From the NCBI RefSeq assembly GCF_032051675.1, contig NZ_CP116968.1, forward strand, positions 1,116,001-1,180,000: a stretch of 64,000 bases of DNA. The letters run 5' to 3'. Positions 45,987 through 55,024 of the stretch are shown here, piece by piece. How positions within the stretch are numbered: position 1 is the first letter of the stretch; each line of letters starts with the position of its first letter. This DNA is from Candidatus Nitrospira neomarina. GTDB lineage: Bacteria; Nitrospirota; Nitrospiria; Nitrospirales; UBA8639. The translations under genes were made by a program, and so were the position numbers. Below the pieces are notes generated by a model. The model was given only the letters and a program-made list of their open reading frames with translations. It ran no database searches and had not been told where the DNA came from.

Positions 45987-48900
45987 GTAGCGACCACATC
46001 TCAGCAGATGAGCGACGTGCTAAACTATCCGCCCTTTTACAAAAGCGTATCAAAGGAAGGGCGGGGCCGCTTTCCCCAGCGCAGCAGCGCCTTTGGTTTC
46101 TTGAACAGCTCGATCCAGGTCAACCGACTTATCATATTCCCACCGTGCTTCGCTTGAAAGGCCGAACTGACGTCGATGCCTTAGAGCGTTCCATTGGGGA
46201 GCTTATTTGTCGGCATGAGTCATTGCGGACTGTTTACGAGCTGGACTGCAATATACCCAGACAGCGCGTTCTCCCTTTTAGAAAATTTAATCTTACTATT
46301 GTGGATGATTTTGACGGCGATCCTGATGCCGAAGGTAAGGCGCTTAGGTTGATCTCTGATAATATTTCGGAACCTTTTGACCTTGAATATGGACCGCCGG
46401 TGCGCGCTTCTCTATATTATCTTTCTCCCCTTCACCAATTGTTTGTCCTGACAGTACATCACATCGCTGTGGATGGATGGTCTCTCACCCTCCTCCTCAG
46501 AGAGCTTGAGGCAATCTATCCTGCATTTGTACGAGGGGATCCATCTCCTCTTCCTGATCCTCCGCTTCAGTGCCTAGACTTTGTATACTGGCAAGAATCT
46601 GCGTTTCGAAGTTCCGCTCTCGCCACTCAAATAGCTTTTTGGCGCGCGGAACTAGCTGACGCTCCGGAAGAAATAAATCTTCCTACCGATTTCCCCCACA
46701 CGTACACAGCTACCCACAAAGGTCAGCTCCACCGCTTTGATATCGAGCCTTCGGTGGTTACTGCCTTGCGCGATCTAGCGCATAGTGAGGGGGCGACCCT
46801 CTATATGGCGCTAATTGCAATCTATGCCATTCTTCTCCATAGACTAGGAGGGCAATGCGATCTGGTTATTGGGTCACCTGCTGCAAATCGGCCCATAATC
46901 GAAATGGAGGGGATGGTTGGGCTCTGTGCAAACATTTTGCCGATCCGTTTGCGCGTTTTCGGCTATATGTCCTTTCGGGAGTTGCTTCGCAAAACTCGCG
47001 AAACTACCCTCCAGGCATTTCAGCACCAGGATGTGCCATTTGAACGAATTGTCGAGTATCTTAGCCCAATGCGGAAACTTGGCCGAAATCCTATTTTTCA
47101 GGTACTTTTCACACTTCAGAACCTTCCCCGCAACCCTCCTGCAAAGCTGGGCACAAAGACGGGCAGGTTACCTCCTGTAGTTGGAAACGGGCGAGCACAA
47201 TTCGATCTTTCATTATCCGCGAATGAAGTTGATGAAGGTCTTGTGTGCTCGCTTGAATATAGTACAGACATTTTTTCCGAGGAAAGCGGCATGCGTATGG
47301 CAGGGCAATTCCGATCCTTAATGTTCGCTGCGACAAATCAGCCGATTAGCCCTGTTTTATCCCTACCCTTGAACTCTGCGGCTGATCGAGCGAGATTGCT
47401 TAAGGCCTCCTACGGTCCGGCATCACCTTTGCCACAGCGGTGCCCTGTAGAGGCCATATCTAGACTAGCATTAACCCATCCCGGCGATGTCGCTTTAGCC
47501 TCACATAATAAACTGCTTACATTTGCTGAACTTGAATCTGAAGTAGCTAAGTGGACCGAATGGCTGTGTGTATCAGGTGTTGGTCCTGAAGTACGTGTGG
47601 CCCTTTGCGCATTTGAAACTCGTGATATTGTAGTTGGCCTTCTAGCAGTACTCCGCGCCTGTGGAACCTACGTTCCTATTGATTCGCACTCTACAAATAA
47701 TCGTGTGGAGTTTATTCTTAAGGAAACGAATGCCACCATACTGCTAACCACGACAGAGTTATTGGACCGTTTTGACTGGTTTCATGGCAGAAAGCTTTTG
47801 CTCGATAGGCCGCCGAATATTCCCGACTCCCAGTCCCATGTTCCGCTGGCTAAAGCACATGAAGAAACGGCCGCTTACATAATTTTCACATCAGGTTCAA
47901 CTGGAAGTCCAAGAGGGGTGGTCGCAACACGGCGTGGCCTTTACAACCATATTAACGTGCTTCAGTCAATGTACCCATTGAATCAAGAAGATTCCGTACT
48001 CCATTTAACGAATGTGAGTTTTGATGCCTCTCTTTGGGAGCTTCTAGGACCTCTCTCCGCAGGCGCCTCCCTAATTAGTTGCCCGGCGTTTGCAAAGCGA
48101 AGCCCCAGTGATATTGTGGAGGTGGTCTCTCAGAACCGCATTTCTGCGATCCAGGTTGTGCCTTCTCTGCTTCGAACTCTTTTAGACGAACCTAGACTGA
48201 ATCGGTGCCAGGAGCTTAGGCGTGTCTACTGCGGAGGGGAGCCGCTTTCCATGGATTTGTCACGACGATTCTTTGCGCGATTAGATGCAGAATTGTTGAA
48301 CATGTATGGGCCGACTGAGGCAACAATTGATGTGACATCTTGGCGGTGTGTTCTGGAATCCAATTTACAGGCAGTTCCCATTGGCCAACCTATTCCAGGA
48401 GCGGTTGCTTTCTTGCTTGATTCAAACCTGGAGCCAGTGCCTGATAACGTATTGGGGGAAATTTTCGTCGGTGGTGTAGGCGTGGCTCGTGGGTACCTGA
48501 ATACGCCAAGTGAAACAGCTAATCGTTTTGTCCCGAATCCATTTGGACCATCAGGTTCCCGTTTTTACCGAACCGGAGATTGGGGACGCCGCTGTAATGG
48601 GAGTGAGCTTGAATTTGGTGGACGTATCGATGACCAGGTCAAGCTTCAAGGAAACCGCATTGAACTCGGTGGAATCGAGACAATTCTCAAACAGAGATCC
48701 GACATAACAGATGCAGCTGTGGCCTTGTCTATTCCGCTTCGTGGTGAACCTGTTCTGGCGGCAATGGTCGTCTCGCGGACCACGATAAAAATCGATGAGC
48801 TTCGTGCCTACCTACTTAATCGATTGCCAAGCGTCGAAGTGCCCGCCGTTATTCGCCTCGTGAAGGCGCTTCCTGTAATGCCGTCTGGAAAGATTGACCG

Positions 48901-49189
48901 TCAGGCGGTTGCGGAATCAGCCAGACTAACGGTGGACAATTCTTTCGAACCGTTGCACGTGGGTGACGAGACGGTGTTGGCTGGCATCTGGGCTAAAGTA
49001 CTGAATGTGGTTGAGATCGGACGGCATCAAAACTTTTTTGAGTTGGGAGGACATTCGCTGCTTGCCATGCAGGTGGTATCTAGGATGCGCGAAGCTTTTG
49101 GTGTTGAAGTGCCTCTTCAGCAACTCTTCAAAACTTCGACAGTAGCAAGCTTGTCGGCCTGGCTTGCGGATGTTCGTCGAAATTTTTAA
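45983..49189 (+). CDS. NRPS, C-A-T, last module without thioesterase
   Basis: 1068 residues from GTG 45983, behind GAGGAGGAC. Condensation (HHIAVDGWS near 159), adenylation (FTSGSTGSPRGV near 636, NMYGPTEATI, YRTGD, VKLQGNRIELGGIE, SGKIDRQAV) and carrier (NFFELGGHSLLA, Ser about 1024). It ends about 45 residues after the carrier Ser, so there is no thioesterase, reductase or condensation-type release domain. The pocket residues D-A-W-Q-Y-G-M-I-D-K are near a glutamine code I recall (D-A-W-Q-F-G-L-I-D-K). It is the last module of the line if gene order follows synthesis order. Confidence 0.9.
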   Translation: MSSDHISADERRAKLSALLQKRIKGRAGPLSPAQQRLWFLEQLDPGQPTYHIPTVLRLKGRTDVDALERSIGELICRHESLRTVYELDCNIPRQRVLPFRKFNLTIVDDFDGDPDAEGKALRLISDNISEPFDLEYGPPVRASLYYLSPLHQLFVLTVHHIAVDGWSLTLLLRELEAIYPAFVRGDPSPLPDPPLQCLDFVYWQESAFRSSALATQIAFWRAELADAPEEINLPTDFPHTYTATHKGQLHRFDIEPSVVTALRDLAHSEGATLYMALIAIYAILLHRLGGQCDLVIGSPAANRPIIEMEGMVGLCANILPIRLRVFGYMSFRELLRKTRETTLQAFQHQDVPFERIVEYLSPMRKLGRNPIFQVLFTLQNLPRNPPAKLGTKTGRLPPVVGNGRAQFDLSLSANEVDEGLVCSLEYSTDIFSEESGMRMAGQFRSLMFAATNQPISPVLSLPLNSAADRARLLKASYGPASPLPQRCPVEAISRLALTHPGDVALASHNKLLTFAELESEVAKWTEWLCVSGVGPEVRVALCAFETRDIVVGLLAVLRACGTYVPIDSHSTNNRVEFILKETNATILLTTTELLDRFDWFHGRKLLLDRPPNIPDSQSHVPLAKAHEETAAYIIFTSGSTGSPRGVVATRRGLYNHINVLQSMYPLNQEDSVLHLTNVSFDASLWELLGPLSAGASLISCPAFAKRSPSDIVEVVSQNRISAIQVVPSLLRTLLDEPRLNRCQELRRVYCGGEPLSMDLSRRFFARLDAELLNMYGPTEATIDVTSWRCVLESNLQAVPIGQPIPGAVAFLLDSNLEPVPDNVLGEIFVGGVGVARGYLNTPSETANRFVPNPFGPSGSRFYRTGDWGRRCNGSELEFGGRIDDQVKLQGNRIELGGIETILKQRSDITDAAVALSIPLRGEPVLAAMVVSRTTIKIDELRAYLLNRLPSVEVPAVIRLVKALPVMPSGKIDRQAVAESARLTVDNSFEPLHVGDETVLAGIWAKVLNVVEIGRHQNFFELGGHSLLAMQVVSRMREAFGVEVPLQQLFKTSTVASLSAWLADVRRNF

Positions 49190-49218
49190 ATGTACATTTG
49201 CTTTGAAAGGGGAACCAA

Positions 49219-49440
49219 ATGTTTGAAGATGATGACAAGACGATCTATCGGGTAGTAATTAACCATGAGGAGCAATATTCAATTTGGCCAATTGATCGTG
49301 ATATTCCGTCTGGGTGGGAGGAGGTCGGCAAGTCTGGTATTAAAACCGAATGCCTCACTTACATTGATGAGATTTGGACGGACATGCGGCCTCTTAGCTT
49401 GAGAAAGGCTATGGAGCAAAAGGGGAAAAACCTCGACTGA
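49219..49440 (+). CDS. MbtH-like protein
   Basis: A 73-residue protein with AAAGGGGAA before ATG 49219. It shows the MbtH pattern: [27 protein letters not shown], and [17 protein letters not shown]. MbtH-like proteins bind NRPS adenylation domains and make them soluble and active. It closes the operon; no transport or regulatory gene follows before mobile DNA begins. Confidence 0.95.
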   Translation: MFEDDDKTIYRVVINHEEQYSIWPIDRDIPSGWEEVGKSGIKTECLTYIDEIWTDMRPLSLRKAMEQKGKNLD

Positions 49441-49634
49441 AGTGTACGACTTAATCTTTGGGTTGACGTTTATTCGCTACTTTTTCAAACACCAGTATTG
49501 AAAAACTTTTGCCAGGCCAGGGGGCTTCTACTCATATTTTATCTGTTGGTGGACAAAGGAAGTAATCCTATTATTTTGGATGTCCTGTTGGCCGGATTCT
49601 CGCGGGCCACGGGCGTCTGGAAGCCGCCAAGCAG

Positions 49635-50765
49635 GTGGGCCTGACGCACGTTCCCACCATTCGACTCGCCGATCTGACCGAGGCGCAGAAACGAGCCTAT
49701 CTCCTCGCCGATAATAAATTGGTGGAACAGGCAGGGTGGGATCGCGAGCTGTTGGCGTTGGAGTTTCAGGAACTCCAGGCGTTAGAGCTGGATTGTGACC
49801 TGACGATTACCGGTTTTTCCACGGCGGAGATTGACCTGCTGATGGACAGTCTCTCAGCGGATGACGACGACCCCGATGGGGACGACCCCAACCCCGGAGA
49901 CGAGCCTCCCCCCACCACGCCGCCGGTGAGTCGGCGAGGGGATCTGTGGCTCCTGGGCCCGCACCGGGTGCTGTGTGGGGATGCCACGGATCCGGCGGCC
50001 TTTCTGCTTCTGATGGAGGGGCAGTTGGCCCAGATGGTCTTCCTTGATCCGCCCTACAATGTGCCCATTGGGGGGCATGTGTGCGGGTTGGGGGCCGTGC
50101 AGCATCCTAATTTTGCGATGGCCTCTGGGGAAATGTCTGAAGCCGACTTCACGACGTTTCTGCAGTCCCTCTTCACCCAGCTTACGCAGCAGAGTGTGGA
50201 GGGGGCCATTCATTACTTATGTATGGACTGGCGCCATTTGTATGAACTGTTGACGGCGGCCCGGTCGGTCTATCCCACCATCAAAAATCTCTGTGTCTGG
50301 ACCAAAGACAATGGGGGCATGGGCACGTTCTATCGCTCGCAACATGAACTGGTGTTGGTGGCCAAACACGGCACGGCGCCTCACATCAATAACTTTGAGC
50401 TCGGGCAACATGGGCGGTATCGGACCAATGTCTGGTCCTATCCGGGCAGTAACTCCTTTCATGCGGATCGGGAACAGCTGCTCGCCTTGCATCCCACGGT
50501 CAAACCGGTGGCGATGATTGCCGATGCCATCAAGGATTGTTCGCATCGTGGGGGGATCATTCTCGATAGCTGTGCCGGCAGTGGCAGCACCATGCTGGGC
50601 GCGGAGCAGACGGGGCGTTGCGCCTATCTCATGAAATTGGACCCGCGGTATGTGGATACGGCGGTGCGCCGATGGGAGCGCGCCACTGGGCAAACGGCGC
50701 ACCATGCCGAGACGGGTCTGACGTTTACGCAGATGCAGGAGGACCGTGGCCATGAGCGCGCCTGA
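49635..50765 (+). CDS. ParB-type DNA methylase, 5' end truncated
   Basis: 376 residues from GTG 49635. The first part is the end of a ParB/sulfiredoxin-like domain (IRLADLTEAQKRAYLLADNK). The rest is an N6-adenine or N4-cytosine methyltransferase with DPPYN and DSCAGSGSTMLG (SAM site). Translation of the preceding bases continues the ParB domain (GRILAGHGRLEAAKQ from about 49584), and NPIILDV is found in a different frame just before. The real N-terminus has therefore been lost by frameshift and deletion. Such fusions travel with the terminase-recombinase module that follows. Whether the shortened protein works is unknown. Confidence 0.75.
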   Translation: MGLTHVPTIRLADLTEAQKRAYLLADNKLVEQAGWDRELLALEFQELQALELDCDLTITGFSTAEIDLLMDSLSADDDDPDGDDPNPGDEPPPTTPPVSRRGDLWLLGPHRVLCGDATDPAAFLLLMEGQLAQMVFLDPPYNVPIGGHVCGLGAVQHPNFAMASGEMSEADFTTFLQSLFTQLTQQSVEGAIHYLCMDWRHLYELLTAARSVYPTIKNLCVWTKDNGGMGTFYRSQHELVLVAKHGTAPHINNFELGQHGRYRTNVWSYPGSNSFHADREQLLALHPTVKPVAMIADAIKDCSHRGGIILDSCAGSGSTMLGAEQTGRCAYLMKLDPRYVDTAVRRWERATGQTAHHAETGLTFTQMQEDRGHERA

Positions 50766-51156
50766 TGAGCCGGTAGGCTATAAACAGCCTCCCAAACACC
50801 ATCAGTTCAAGAAGGGGCAGTCGGGCAATCCGCAGGGCCGCCCCAGGGGCCACCGCAATTTTGCGAGTGATGTACAGGCGGAATTACAGGAGTTGATCCG
50901 GGTGACGGAAGGGCAAAAGGTCCACACGATCACCAAACAGCGCACCCTCGTCAAACGCACGATGGAGCAAGCACTGAAGGGCGACTTGCGTGCCATTGAA
51001 GTGATGACGAAATGGTACCAGCGGTACCTGGCGGAAGAGGGACAGGAAGAGGATTTCACCGACGTCTCCCCAACCGATCGTGCCATCCTTCAGCGCGCCC
51101 TGCAGCAGATGCGGGAGGCGCACGAGGCGCCCTCCCACCCAGGAGGTGCGGCATGA
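50752..51156 (+). CDS. DUF5681 phage-associated protein
   Basis: A 134-residue protein starting at ATG 50752 inside the end of the methylase gene. The N-terminus YKQPPKHHQFKKGQSGNPQG followed by RPRGHRNF is the DUF5681 signature. The family regularly sits directly before a terminase large subunit and may be a small-terminase-like DNA-binding protein. Its stop overlaps the terminase start (ATGA). Confidence 0.8.
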   Translation: MSAPDEPVGYKQPPKHHQFKKGQSGNPQGRPRGHRNFASDVQAELQELIRVTEGQKVHTITKQRTLVKRTMEQALKGDLRAIEVMTKWYQRYLAEEGQEEDFTDVSPTDRAILQRALQQMREAHEAPSHPGGAA

Positions 51157-52571
51157 GACGCGGGGAGGATCAGGTCGTGTTCGACGCGCTCCTGCGTGAA
51201 CAGCTCTCGCCCTTTATTGCCAAGGTCTTTGAGAGCGTGACGCCCGGGAACCCCTTTCTGCCCAACTGGCACATTGACCTGATGGCTGATCGGTTGGAGC
51301 AATGTGTGCGGGGGGATATTCGGCGTTTGCTCATCACGGTGCCGCCGCGGAGTCTCAAGTCGATCTGTACGTCTGTGGCCCTGCCGGCCTGGGTCTTGGG
51401 ACGCGATCCCACCAGACGGATCATTTGTGCCAGTTACGCGGCGGAGTTGTCCACGAAGCTGGCGCGAGACTGTCGGACCGTGATGGACAGTCTCTGGTAT
51501 CGGCAGCTCTTTCCGGGCACCCAGCTCCAACGCAGTGCGGAACTCGAACTGGAGACGACGCGAAAGGGAATGCGGTATGCCACCTCGGTTGGCGGGACCC
51601 TCACCGGGTTAGGCGCCGGGCTCATCATTATTGATGATCCGTTGAAACCGCAAGATGCCTACTCGAAGACGAAACGGGAAGGGGTGAAGCAATGGTACGA
51701 CACGACGCTCTATTCGCGGTTGGATAACAAAGCCACCGATGTGATTATTGTGGTCATGCAGCGGCTGCATGTGGATGATCTCGTCGCGCATGTACTGGAG
51801 AAAGAACCATGGGAACATTTGGATCTGCCGGCCCTTGCCGACCGGGAGCAACGCTTTACGCTCACCACGGGGCGGGAGGTGGGGCGGGCCGCCGAGGATG
51901 CCTTGCATGAGGAACGCGAATCGGCGGCGGTGTTACAGACCATTCGCCAGAATATCGGGAGTCTGACCTTTTCGGCCCAATACCTCCAGCGGCCGATGCC
52001 GGAGGAGGGGAACCTCGTCAAGTGGAAGTGGTTCCCGCGGTACGACCAACCGCCGGCTTTTCGAGCAGGAAAGGATCGGATCATTCAATCGTGGGATACG
52101 GCCTCTAAGGTGAGCGAGTTGGCGGACTATTCGGTCTGTACCACCTGGCAGCAACAGGGGAATATCTCTTATCTGTTGGAGGTGTACCGGGCTAAATTGG
52201 ATTTCCCCAGTCTCAAAAAAGCCGTGCTGGCGCAAGGGTTGAAATGGAGAGCCCGGACGATTTTGATCGAAGATTCCGCCTCGGGCACCGCCCTCATTCA
52301 AGCGATCAGGGATGATCGCATTGAAGGGTTTCCTCGGCCCATTGGCGTCACCGCTCAGGGCGATAAAATCATGCGGGTGCATGCGCATACCGCGACGCTC
52401 GAGGCTGGACACGTTTTCCTACCCCAGAAAGCCCCCTGGTTGGAGGCCTTTCAAGAGGAGATCTTGGCCTTTCCCGGAAGCCGCCATGATGATCAGGTGG
52501 ATAGCCTGTCCCAGTTTCTGACCTGGCGGGAGGAGCGCCGCTATCGGGTGGCCGGCTGTCGGTCGTTTTAA
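51153..52571 (+). CDS. Phage terminase large subunit-like protein
   Basis: 472 residues from ATG 51153. The ATPase part has a variant P-loop LITVPPRSLKS near residue 62 and Walker B LIIIDDPLKP near 155. The nuclease half shows IQSWDTASK, ILIEDSASG and HDDQVDSLSQF, the acidic residues of an RNase H-like fold. Terminases pack phage DNA; this type also occurs in small chromosomal modules without head genes, as here. Confidence 0.88.
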   Translation: MRRGEDQVVFDALLREQLSPFIAKVFESVTPGNPFLPNWHIDLMADRLEQCVRGDIRRLLITVPPRSLKSICTSVALPAWVLGRDPTRRIICASYAAELSTKLARDCRTVMDSLWYRQLFPGTQLQRSAELELETTRKGMRYATSVGGTLTGLGAGLIIIDDPLKPQDAYSKTKREGVKQWYDTTLYSRLDNKATDVIIVVMQRLHVDDLVAHVLEKEPWEHLDLPALADREQRFTLTTGREVGRAAEDALHEERESAAVLQTIRQNIGSLTFSAQYLQRPMPEEGNLVKWKWFPRYDQPPAFRAGKDRIIQSWDTASKVSELADYSVCTTWQQQGNISYLLEVYRAKLDFPSLKKAVLAQGLKWRARTILIEDSASGTALIQAIRDDRIEGFPRPIGVTAQGDKIMRVHAHTATLEAGHVFLPQKAPWLEAFQEEILAFPGSRHDDQVDSLSQFLTWREERRYRVAGCRSF

Positions 52572-52663
52572 GGGGCCTGGGACTGGGGGTTTCTCTCCTC
52601 TGGCCGAGCGCCCCCTTGACTGCAGGGGCCTCGGCAAGCGTCCATTGGGGGAGGAGTGCGGCG

Positions 52664-53125
52664 ATGAATCCCCAAGAACCACCGGGCTTATCCGCTCTGC
52701 GGCACATGACCACCTCAACCCTGGTGAGGGAGTGGACTCAGACCTTTGGAGGCCCTCCGTCGCTGACCACTGGCCGTGAGTTCCTCCTCTACACGCTAGC
52801 GTGGCAGCGTCAAGCGGAGCAGCATGGAGGCCTGAGCCTGATGACCCAGCGCCAGCTCAAGGCGACCAGGACCGTCGGTCACGCGGGCCGGTCGGGACAG
52901 AAGGGCGCGGCCCCACGCCCGGCTCCCGGCACCGTGCTCTTCAAAACCTGGCAAGGCCAACGGTATACGATCACGGTGGACGCGACAGGCTATCAGTTTC
53001 AAGGGCAGCCCTATGCGAGCCTGTCGGAGATCGCCCGGCGGATCACGGGTACGCGCTGGAATGGCCCGGCCTTTTTCGGGTTACGTCGAACCAAACCACA
53101 AAACGAATCGAAGGAGTCGGATTAA
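52664..53125 (+). CDS. DUF2924 protein
   Basis: 153 residues from ATG 52664 behind GGGGGAGGAG. The C-terminal half has TVDATGYQFQGQPYASLSEI then ARRITGTRWNGPAFFGL, the DUF2924 signature. The N-terminal helical part begins LSALRHMTTSTLVREW. The family almost always precedes a large serine recombinase and probably assists it or binds DNA. The stop shares one base with the recombinase start. Confidence 0.85.
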   Translation: MNPQEPPGLSALRHMTTSTLVREWTQTFGGPPSLTTGREFLLYTLAWQRQAEQHGGLSLMTQRQLKATRTVGHAGRSGQKGAAPRPAPGTVLFKTWQGQRYTITVDATGYQFQGQPYASLSEIARRITGTRWNGPAFFGLRRTKPQNESKESD

Positions 53126-54393
53126 TGGCCCTTCCGCCTCCTCAACGGCGCTGTGCCGTCTATACTCGCAAATCCTCCGAGGAAGGGTTGGAGCAAGCGT
53201 TCAATTCCTTGGATGCTCAACGGGAAGCCGGGATGGCCTATATCCAGAGTCAAGCACAGGAAGGCTGGCAGTTGGTGGACACGGTGTACGATGATGGGGG
53301 CTATTCCGGCGCGACCTTGGATCGCCCCGCGCTCCAACAGTTACTCGCCGATATTCGTGCGCAGCGCATTCAGGTGGTCGTGGTGTATAAGGTGGATCGC
53401 CTCACGCGGTCGTTAGGAGATTTTGCTCAGTTGATTGCGCTCTTTGATCAACACGACGTGGCGTTTGCCTCGGTCACGCAACAGTTTCAAACGACCACCT
53501 CGATGGGCCGCTTAGTGCTAAATGTCCTGCTCTCCTTTGCCCAGTTTGAACGGGAAGTGACGGGGGAACGCATCCGCGACAAGATTGCGGCGTCCAAGAA
53601 GAAAGGCTGGTGGATGGGAGGGCTGCCCCCGTTAGGGTATGACGTGCAGGATCGACAGCTCATCATCAATGAGAAGGAGGCGCAGGTGGTCCAGCACATT
53701 TTTCAGCGGTATCTCACGGTGGGATCGGTGTCGCCTCTTGTTCAAGAACTCCGGAAGGACGGCACGCGGACAAAAGTCTATCGCAGTCGGGCCGGCCGGA
53801 CGAGCGGCGGACGCCCGTTTGCCCGTGGGCATCTCTATCATTTGCTGCATAACCGGATTTATCGTGGGGAGATTGTGCATCGTCAGGAGGCGTATCCAGG
53901 AAACCACGCCGCCATTATTGATGAAGTCGTGTGGCAACAAACGCAGGCCTTGTTCAAAGCCAATCATCGGGCCTGGCAACGGGGTGCGTCCGTGCGGACG
54001 CCCTTTTTGTTAAAAGGCCTCCTGTTTGATGCAGCAGGCAATCGGTTCAGTCCCATGCAGGGGCGGAAAGGTTCACGCGGCTATCGGTATTATGTCAATC
54101 AAATCGTCTTGCAATTTCGGGAAGAGCATCCCAGTCAGATCCGTCGGATGCCCGCTGAACTTCTTGAGCAGGCAGTGACCAATGCCTGCATGGAGGCGGT
54201 GAAGGATGAAGAAGGGTCAGAAGACTGGGTTAACCACGTCAACAGCCTCGATGAACTCGAACAGCATGCGGGGTGGCGGCAGCGTCTGACGCGAGTTGAG
54301 GTGAGTGTCGATCGGCTTCGCATCACCTTTAACCCAACAACTACAGTGGACCAAGGCTCAATCAACCCAGAACAGGATGTGATGGTGAGATGA
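53125..54393 (+). CDS. Large serine recombinase
   Basis: 422 residues from ATG 53125 with AAGGAG upstream. The resolvase domain has the catalytic Ser in VYTRKSSEEGLEQ, VDRLTRSLGDF and the FEREVTGERIRDKI helix. The recombinase domain follows (about 190-300). The family cuts and rejoins DNA at attachment sites. It is the best candidate for having inserted the neighbouring accessory DNA. Its C-terminus is shorter than that of phage integrases, which often carry a zinc ribbon and long coiled coil. Confidence 0.9.
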   Translation: MALPPPQRRCAVYTRKSSEEGLEQAFNSLDAQREAGMAYIQSQAQEGWQLVDTVYDDGGYSGATLDRPALQQLLADIRAQRIQVVVVYKVDRLTRSLGDFAQLIALFDQHDVAFASVTQQFQTTTSMGRLVLNVLLSFAQFEREVTGERIRDKIAASKKKGWWMGGLPPLGYDVQDRQLIINEKEAQVVQHIFQRYLTVGSVSPLVQELRKDGTRTKVYRSRAGRTSGGRPFARGHLYHLLHNRIYRGEIVHRQEAYPGNHAAIIDEVVWQQTQALFKANHRAWQRGASVRTPFLLKGLLFDAAGNRFSPMQGRKGSRGYRYYVNQIVLQFREEHPSQIRRMPAELLEQAVTNACMEAVKDEEGSEDWVNHVNSLDELEQHAGWRQRLTRVEVSVDRLRITFNPTTTVDQGSINPEQDVMVR

Positions 54394-54785
54394 GGCAGGT
54401 ACAAGCCCGTGTATTAGAAGTCCCCTGGGTGATGACGAGGCGAGGGGGACGAACGGAACTGCGACTCAACGGAGCCCCGGTGCGAACCCATGTCCAACCC
54501 CATGCAGGATTCGTGGCCGCGGTGGGTCGGGTCTTGCAGTGGAAAGACGAGTTACTGGCAGGAAAGGTTTCTACCGTTCAGGCCTTAGCCCAACGAGAAG
54601 GGTTAACTCGCCGCTATGTCATGCGAGTGCTGCGATTGAGTTTTCTGGCTCCCGATCTGATCGACGCGATTCTCATGGGGCAACAACCGCCGGCATTCAC
54701 GCTAGAGCCGTTTCGTCGTCCCATTCCGTTGGAGTGGGCCGCGCAACGGAAGTTTTTTGGTTTTATTCCTTCCTCGCGACTGTGA
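54390..54785 (+). CDS. HTH protein of the recombinase module
   Basis: 131 residues overlapping the recombinase stop (ATGA). The middle shows a helix-turn-helix of the KorB/ParB type: VQALAQREGLTRRYVMRVLR then LSFLAPDLIDAILMGQQP, and ends with FRRPIPLEWAAQRKFF. Small proteins of this pattern regularly follow such recombinases. It probably binds DNA and may act as a directionality or regulatory factor. Confidence 0.7.
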   Translation: MRQVQARVLEVPWVMTRRGGRTELRLNGAPVRTHVQPHAGFVAAVGRVLQWKDELLAGKVSTVQALAQREGLTRRYVMRVLRLSFLAPDLIDAILMGQQPPAFTLEPFRRPIPLEWAAQRKFFGFIPSSRL

Positions 54786-55024
54786 TCCCAGAGAGAACAG
54801 AGATGGTGAGTGTGGACTCGGTCAAAGTCTCTCTAGGTCCCACCAAACACTGCGCAGTGGGACCGTCAAATTCCCTCCAGAGAATTCTGCATGAATAAGG
54901 GACCAATCAGAGATATATGATTGAGCGAGAGAGCATCCATCGTGGCCCCAGAGGAGCCTAACCCGCGGACTTGTTAAAAGTATTTCCGAAATGGGGAGAG
55001 ACACTAATTTTGCTGTAGACTGGC

